DNA of 64,000 bases, taken from NCBI RefSeq assembly GCF_017526105.1, contig NZ_CP071839.1, positions 434,001 through 498,000 on the forward strand, given 5' to 3'. Each line of letters starts with the position of its first letter. Position 1 is the stretch's first letter. The translations under genes and the position numbers were made by a program. Below, piece by piece: positions 61,505 through 64,000 of the stretch. The stretch is from Streptomyces cyanogenus. GTDB lineage: Bacteria > Actinomycetota > Actinomycetes > Streptomycetales > Streptomycetaceae. The notes beneath the pieces were generated by a model. It did no database searches, had not been told where the DNA came from, and saw nothing but the letters and a program-made list of their open reading frames with translations.

Positions 61505-61868
61505 ACGTGGTCTCCGCACACGGACTCCTGTCACAGGAACTCGACAAGACTCCCAGCCTGGTCTGCCGGACCGCGGCGCGCCCGGATTGCTCCAGTCCAC
61601 GGCATGTTCCGCCGGCCGCGTGGGCCGGGCTCCGGCCCGCGCGACGCGCTGCCCGCCGCGATCGGGCGCCGGGACCAGGACACGCGGGAGGCGGGCGCGC
61701 TCCTTCGGTGAGCGCTGCCCGACGGTCACGGCCGGCGTCCCGCACGTCACCCGGACGCGGAGCGGCCGCACCCCGCGGCGGGCCGTGCGCCGCACGCACC
61801 CTGCCCCGCATCCACCGGCAGCGGCACCCGGGTCGCCGATCACGGAGTTGCAGTGCTAGAAAAGGGAG
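61505..61868. other. Divergent region between two PP2C phosphatase genes
   Basis: About 360 bp holding the promoters of both genes. A relatively AT-rich piece near 61530-61560 (GGAACTCGACAAGACTCCCAG) may belong to the leftward promoter. No gene is supported here. Confidence 0.4.
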
Positions 61869-64000
61869 ATGAGCGGACGTTCCCGCTGGCCATGGGCAAG
61901 CGCGGCGCCACCGCCCGGCACACGCGGGACATCCGGTCCGTCCCGTGGTCGAAGGCTCTGGCCGTCACGCGGACGCAGCCTCTCGCCGTCCCTGAGCGTC
62001 CGCACGCTCGCCGCGCAGGTCTTCCTGCTGCAGGCACTGATCATGCTGCTGCTGGTCGCGGTGGCAGCCGCCGCCCTGGTCGTACAGGGGCGGTACGACG
62101 CCGAACGCAGTGCGGAGGATCGTTCCCTCGCCGCGGCGGAGGCGTTCGCGCACGCGCCCGGAACGGCGCTCGCGCTCCGGTCGCCGCATCCGACGGCCCG
62201 GCTCCAGGCGGCCACGGAACAGGCGCAGAAGGGTGCCCGCGTCGATTTCATCAGTGTCCTGGACAGACACGGTGTCCGGCTCGCCGACCCCGAAACCGGG
62301 CTGATCGGCACGCAGGCCGAGGGCGTCGGCAGGGCCGCCGCGGGCGAGACGTTCACCGAGACGTTCCACGGCGAGCCCGGCGACGCCGTGCGGGCGGTCG
62401 TACCCGTGACGGATGCCAGCAGGCGCGTGGTCGGCATGGTCACCGCCGGGATCCGGTACGCGAACGTCAGCCACGTGCTGAACCGGCAGCTGCCGATACT
62501 GCTCGGCGCGGCGGCGGCGGCGCTCGTGCTGGCGACCGGTGGCGCGGCCCTGGTCAGCCGCCGCCTGCTGCGGCAGACCCACGGACTCGGCCCGGCCGAG
62601 ATGACCCGGATGTACGAGCACCACGACGCCGTGCTGCACGCGGTGCGCGAGGGCGTGCTGATCGTCGACGGCGACGGGCGCGTACTGCTCGCCAACGACG
62701 AGGCGCACCGGCTGCTGGACCTGCCGGAGGACGCCGACCAGCGGCGGGTGGGCGAGCTGGGGCTGGGGCCGCGGCTCGCGCGGCTGATGGATTCGCAGGA
62801 GACCGCGACCGACGAGGTCATCCCGGCCGGGGACCGGCTGCTCGCGGTGAACATCCGGCCCACCGCCCCGTACGGCGGCGCTCAGGGGCTGGTGGCCACC
62901 TTCCGGGACACCACGGAGCTGAGGGCCCTGTCCGGGCAGGCCGAGGTGGCGCGGGGCCGGCTGTCCTTCCTGTACGAGGCGGGCATGCGGATCGGCACCA
63001 CCCTCGACGTAAGGCGTACGGCGGAGGAGCTGACCGAGGTGGCGGTTCCCCGGCTGGCCGACTTCGTCACCGTGGAGCTCCTCGACTCCGTGCTGCACGG
63101 CCAGGAGCCCACGAGCGCCGTGCGTGAGATGCGCCGTACCGCGATGCGTGCCTCGCGGACGGGGCATCCCCTCCAGCCGGTGGGTGAGGTCATCCGGTTC
63201 GTCATGGCCGACACGCCGATGGCCTCGGCGCTGCGCCAGGGCAAGGCCGTCCTGGTGCCCGACCTGCACAACGCCCAGGACTGGCGGGCGCAGGACCCCG
63301 AGGGGGCGCTGCGGGCGCTGGACTACGGCATCCGCTCACTGATCACGGTGCCGCTGCGGGCGCGCGGGGTGGTCCTCGGCATGGTCAACTTCTGGCGTGG
63401 CACGGGCACTCCCCGGTTCGACGAGGAGGACGTCGCCGTGGCCGAGGAGCTGGTGGCCCGGGCCGCCGTGGCGATCGACAACGCGCGCCGGTACTCCCGC
63501 GAGCACGCCCTGGCCATGACGCTCCAGCGCAACCTGCTGCCGCGGGGCCTGCCGGAGCAGGACGCGCTGGAGATCGCCTCGCGCTATCTGCCGGCGCGTT
63601 CCGGCGTGGGCGGCGACTGGTTCGACGTCATTCCCCTGCCCGGGTTCCGGGTGGCGCTGGTCGTCGGTGACATCGTCGGGCACGGGTTGCAGGCGGCGGT
63701 GACCATGGGGCGGCTGCGCACGGCCGTGCTGAACTTCTCCTCGCTGGACCTGGCCCCCGACGAACTGCTCGGACACCTCGACGAGATGGTGACCCGGCTG
63801 GACACACACGGCGGGACCACCGACGACGACCGGGTACCGCTCACCGGCGCCACCTGCCTGTACGCCATCTACGATCCGGTCGGCGGGCACTGCACCCTCT
63901 CCCGGGCCGGGCACCTCGCCCCCGCCGTGGTGGACCCTCAGGGCGGGGTGGTCTTCCCCGACCTTCCCCTGTCGCCGCCCCTGGGGGTCGGCGGGCACCC
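61869..64000 (+). CDS. Sensor PP2C phosphatase: membrane sensor, PAS, GAF and SpoIIE domains (cut by window edge)
   Basis: At least 710 residues, running off the right edge. A first membrane helix (LAAQVFLLQALIMLLLVAVAAAAL, about 46-70), an extracytoplasmic sensor (about 75-200, Cache-like VDFISVLDRHGVRLADPETGLIG) and a second helix (about 205-230) come first. A PAS domain (about 250-360, EGVLIVDGDGRVLLANDEAH), GAF (about 370-540, FLYEAGMRIGTTLDVRRTAEE) and SpoIIE-type phosphatase (from about 555, PARSGVGGDWFD, VVGDIVGHGLQ, LSRAGHLAPA) follow. The ATG at 61869 sits directly after GGGAG, closer than usual, so the true start is uncertain. It would link an external signal to a sigma-factor partner switch. 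Confidence 0.88.
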   Translation, partial: MSGRSRWPWASAAPPPGTRGTSGPSRGRRLWPSRGRSLSPSLSVRTLAAQVFLLQALIMLLLVAVAAAALVVQGRYDAERSAEDRSLAAAEAFAHAPGTALALRSPHPTARLQAATEQAQKGARVDFISVLDRHGVRLADPETGLIGTQAEGVGRAAAGETFTETFHGEPGDAVRAVVPVTDASRRVVGMVTAGIRYANVSHVLNRQLPILLGAAAAALVLATGGAALVSRRLLRQTHGLGPAEMTRMYEHHDAVLHAVREGVLIVDGDGRVLLANDEAHRLLDLPEDADQRRVGELGLGPRLARLMDSQETATDEVIPAGDRLLAVNIRPTAPYGGAQGLVATFRDTTELRALSGQAEVARGRLSFLYEAGMRIGTTLDVRRTAEELTEVAVPRLADFVTVELLDSVLHGQEPTSAVREMRRTAMRASRTGHPLQPVGEVIRFVMADTPMASALRQGKAVLVPDLHNAQDWRAQDPEGALRALDYGIRSLITVPLRARGVVLGMVNFWRGTGTPRFDEEDVAVAEELVARAAVAIDNARRYSREHALAMTLQRNLLPRGLPEQDALEIASRYLPARSGVGGDWFDVIPLPGFRVALVVGDIVGHGLQAAVTMGRLRTAVLNFSSLDLAPDELLGHLDEMVTRLDTHGGTTDDDRVPLTGATCLYAIYDPVGGHCTLSRAGHLAPAVVDPQGGVVFPDLPLSPPLGVGGH

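Noticed and set aside
1..64000. tRNA, rRNA, riboswitch, CRISPR array or replication origin
   Set aside because: I looked for cloverleaf-like arms, spaced repeats and DnaA-box clusters by eye and found none. A tRNA scan and Rfam search would settle this.

Overview
The window is high-GC DNA (about 70% or more G+C) with GTG starts, purine-rich ribosome sites and a gene set typical of a Streptomyces chromosome: snapalysin with its divergent LysR regulator, an AfsR/SARP regulator, SpoIIE-type PP2C phosphatases, a mycothiol-dependent-type enzyme, a CutRS-like two-component pair, a SigE-family sigma factor and many TetR, LysR, MerR and AraC regulators. The mix of accessory metabolism, secreted proteins, decayed genes and lineage-specific cassettes suggests an arm-proximal rather than core region. 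I saw no rRNA, tRNA or CRISPR array.

Layout. 1-5 kb: the start of a cation exchanger, a GlxA-type regulator, GAPDH with a strong terminator, beta-carbonic anhydrase and a PAS-PP2C phosphatase. 5.3-7.6 kb: an EACC1-caspase-WD40 conflict-type pair with GTGA start-stop overlap. 7.8-12.3 kb: an AUR1-like PAP2 membrane enzyme, an AraC-GyrI regulator and a HEAT/MerR-HEAT operon with a MerR-type operator. 12.6-16 kb: a truncated methyltransferase, a SigE-family sigma factor and three small secreted proteins. 16-21 kb: a two-component system whose kinase has a helical C-terminal extension, a polyprenyl-synthetase-like stub, and snpR/snpA. 21-28 kb: a frameshifted unknown gene, a DUF3592 protein, then a TetR regulator divergent from a UDP-sugar dehydrogenase, glycosyltransferase and DHA2 exporter, and a decayed Nudix gene. 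28-31 kb: folE with two membrane-protein genes, divergent from a cysteine-rich HTH regulator. 31-37 kb: an SDR/TetR pair around an 18-bp palindrome, a frameshifted fatty-acid desaturase, msrA and a secreted M19-like hydrolase with a discoidin domain.

37-42.7 kb: a complete aldehyde-oxidase-like (paoABCD-type) operon of [2Fe-2S], FAD, molybdopterin and XdhC-like chaperone subunits, with a divergent TetR gene and two matched palindromic operators. 42.8-49.7 kb: an APH-fold protein, a large SARP-NB-ARC-TPR regulator divergent from a membrane-anchored thioredoxin-like protein, and a divergent SDR/LysR pair. 50.1-54.9 kb: the most unusual part, a two-gene cassette of an 800-residue protein with a hydrophobic C-terminus and a 768-residue protein carrying an internal Hint (hedgehog/intein) domain. 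An IS5-type transposase remnant lies on one side and a truncated peroxiredoxin-like gene on the other. 55.7-64 kb: a GCS2-type carboxylate-amine ligase, valine/leucine dehydrogenase with a divergent Lrp regulator and phased operator boxes, a frameshifted DUF574-like methyltransferase, a maleylpyruvate-isomerase-fold protein and two more PP2C phosphatases, the last cut by the window edge.

At least four genes (about 21.44, 28.0, 33.12 and 58.85 kb) are broken by one- or two-base shifts that would restore full-length family proteins if corrected. This is either real decay or consensus error in the assembly.
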